The notes beneath the pieces are model-generated. The model did not search any database and had not been told where the DNA came from. It saw only the letters and a list, made by a program, of their open reading frames with translations. Positions 63,140 to 64,000 of a DNA stretch of 64,000 nucleotides are shown here, piece after piece (position 1 is the stretch's first letter; the number at the start of each line of letters is the position of its first letter). The position numbers were made by a program, and so were the translations under genes. The DNA comes from Desmospora activa DSM 45169 (GTDB lineage: Bacteria; Bacillota; Bacilli; Thermoactinomycetales; DSM-45169): the NCBI RefSeq assembly GCF_003046315.1, contig NZ_PZZP01000001.1, forward strand, positions 372,001 through 436,000. Reading direction: 5' to 3'.

Positions 63140-64000
63140 ATGAACCATAAGGGAGGGGGGATGGAACCTTTCCGCGATCATGACTTAGTGGAGAGGGCAC
63201 GGGAAGGGGATTCAGACGCTTTTGCGGAACTGGTTCGGCGGCACCGGGCAAAAGCGCACGGTTGGGCTCAATCGATCACACATGACCCGCACATGGCAGA
63301 GGATATCGTCCAGGATGCATTTATACGTGCTTTTTTGCGTTTTGGAACATTGCTTGAGTCAAACCGGTTTCTACCGTGGTTACGCCGTATTGTCCAAAAT
63401 GAAGCATTGGGCAAAGTGCGGCGCGGTGGGCCTTACCGGAAGGAGCAGCCGTTTTCCAGTTTAAAACCGGTTATGCACGAATCAGAGGTTAATTACGAAG
63501 ACATTGACAGCATTTTAGACTATTTAACGCGATCGCGCGGGCAAGAGGAAGGTTCAAGGTACAACCCACATGAAATACTCGTGCAAAAAGATATTTTAGA
63601 GACAATTCGTCAATTGCTGTCTTGTTTAAGCCGCCGGGAAAGGAGCATTTTTGAAGCTTATTTTTTTGAGCAACTGACACCACAGGAGATTGCTGACTTG
63701 TTATCAACGACAACGGGAAATGTGTACACCTCTTTACACCGTGCAAAACAAAAAGTACAGCGTGAACGCATCCGTATTTTTTTGCAACGCCATATCCACA
63801 TTCGAAAGGGGAAAGGGTTAATGGGACAAAAAGTGTTATCGACTCCAAAATTGTCGGCAAGTTGGACATCGATTGCGGCCGCAATTACAACGGCCATCGG
63901 TTATACGGGTCAGGACGTATCATTATCAGATGTGATGGGATATACGGGGCATGCCTTTCGGTTGAACATTCATAAAGGAGATGTCGATGTAGCAGGTCCG
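63140..64000 (+). CDS. Sigma-70-family factor with C-terminal extension (partial)
   Basis: The frame runs off the window after 287 codons. Region 2 reads DAFAELVRRHRAKAHGWAQS..MAEDIVQDAFIRAFLRF..FLPWLRRIVQNEA; region 4 reads LLSCLSRRERSIFEAYFFEQLTPQEIADLLSTTTGNVYTSLHRAKQKV: an ECF-type factor of about 200 residues. After it the protein continues into GYTGQDVSLSDVMGYTGHAFRLNIHKG, an added domain of unknown role reminiscent of BtrH-type N-terminal domains. AAAGGAG lies 9 bases before GTG 63137 and 12 before the ATG used. The added domain may sense a ligand; no anti-sigma gene is visible. Confidence 0.85.
   Translation, partial: MNHKGGGMEPFRDHDLVERAREGDSDAFAELVRRHRAKAHGWAQSITHDPHMAEDIVQDAFIRAFLRFGTLLESNRFLPWLRRIVQNEALGKVRRGGPYRKEQPFSSLKPVMHESEVNYEDIDSILDYLTRSRGQEEGSRYNPHEILVQKDILETIRQLLSCLSRRERSIFEAYFFEQLTPQEIADLLSTTTGNVYTSLHRAKQKVQRERIRIFLQRHIHIRKGKGLMGQKVLSTPKLSASWTSIAAAITTAIGYTGQDVSLSDVMGYTGHAFRLNIHKGDVDVAGP

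Overview
The window is 64 kb of chromosome from a Gram-positive Bacillota. Thermoactinomycetaceae or a close Bacillales relative is my best guess, inferred from the Bacillus-like MenB, MenF, LplJ and YpuA-type proteins, the strong AGGAGG ribosome sites, frequent TTG/GTG starts and many intrinsic terminators. I see no rRNA, tRNA or CRISPR array.

Layout. 0-10 kb: ABC-F ATPase, aldehyde dehydrogenase, poly-gamma-glutamate hydrolase-like protein, DUF1002 protein, MsrA, a 38-residue membrane peptide, a YeeE/YedE sulfur importer beside an ArsR-type repressor with a clear operator, and thioredoxin reductase. Four copies of an interspersed fold-back element lie between these genes. 10-16.5 kb: menaquinone synthesis, with menA divergent from menF-menD-menH-menB and a long structured leader in front of menF. 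16.6-19.8 kb: a TetR-controlled ABC exporter. 20-28.6 kb: a glycan locus (HTH regulator, GH1-like, lipoprotein, two permeases, GH43, GH2). 28.7-30.05 kb: a 1.3 kb element with inverted ends and 5-bp target duplications, carrying an acetyltransferase and an integrase scrap. 30.1-32.7 kb: menE-menC, separated from the other men genes by the preceding 14 kb. 32.8-41.5 kb: small hypotheticals, a frameshifted acetyltransferase, an oxidoreductase, ChrA, TypA/BipA and a secreted M14 carboxypeptidase. 41.9-49 kb: an accessory stretch with an ankyrin protein, a homocysteine methyltransferase, a decayed acetyltransferase, an IS605-like relic and a two-gene helicase/small-protein operon. 49-55 kb: an orphan oligopeptide-binding lipoprotein, lipoate ligase, acetyltransferases and an NCS1 permease. 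55-63 kb: an alpha-mannosidase locus (ROK regulator, lipoprotein, two permeases, GH38). A sigma-70-family factor runs off the right end.

How they work together. The two sugar loci each pair a CUT1-type importer, lacking its own ATPase, with intracellular or secreted glycosidases; an ATPase shared from elsewhere is implied. The men genes together supply OSB, DHNA and prenylation steps of menaquinone synthesis. MsrA, TrxB and the sulfur importer/ArsR pair form a redox and sulfur neighbourhood.

Most novel signals: (1) a superfamily-1 helicase whose last 22 residues match, without gaps, a segment near the start of the small protein encoded just downstream, as in amyloid-motif-coupled immune pairs; (2) the fold-back element, two copies of which are flanked flush by duplicated terminator sequence; (3) a ~115-nt second repeat, two copies, with compensated base pairing; (4) the acetyltransferase-carrying element between menB and menE. 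All assignments are by reading the sequence; no database search was run.
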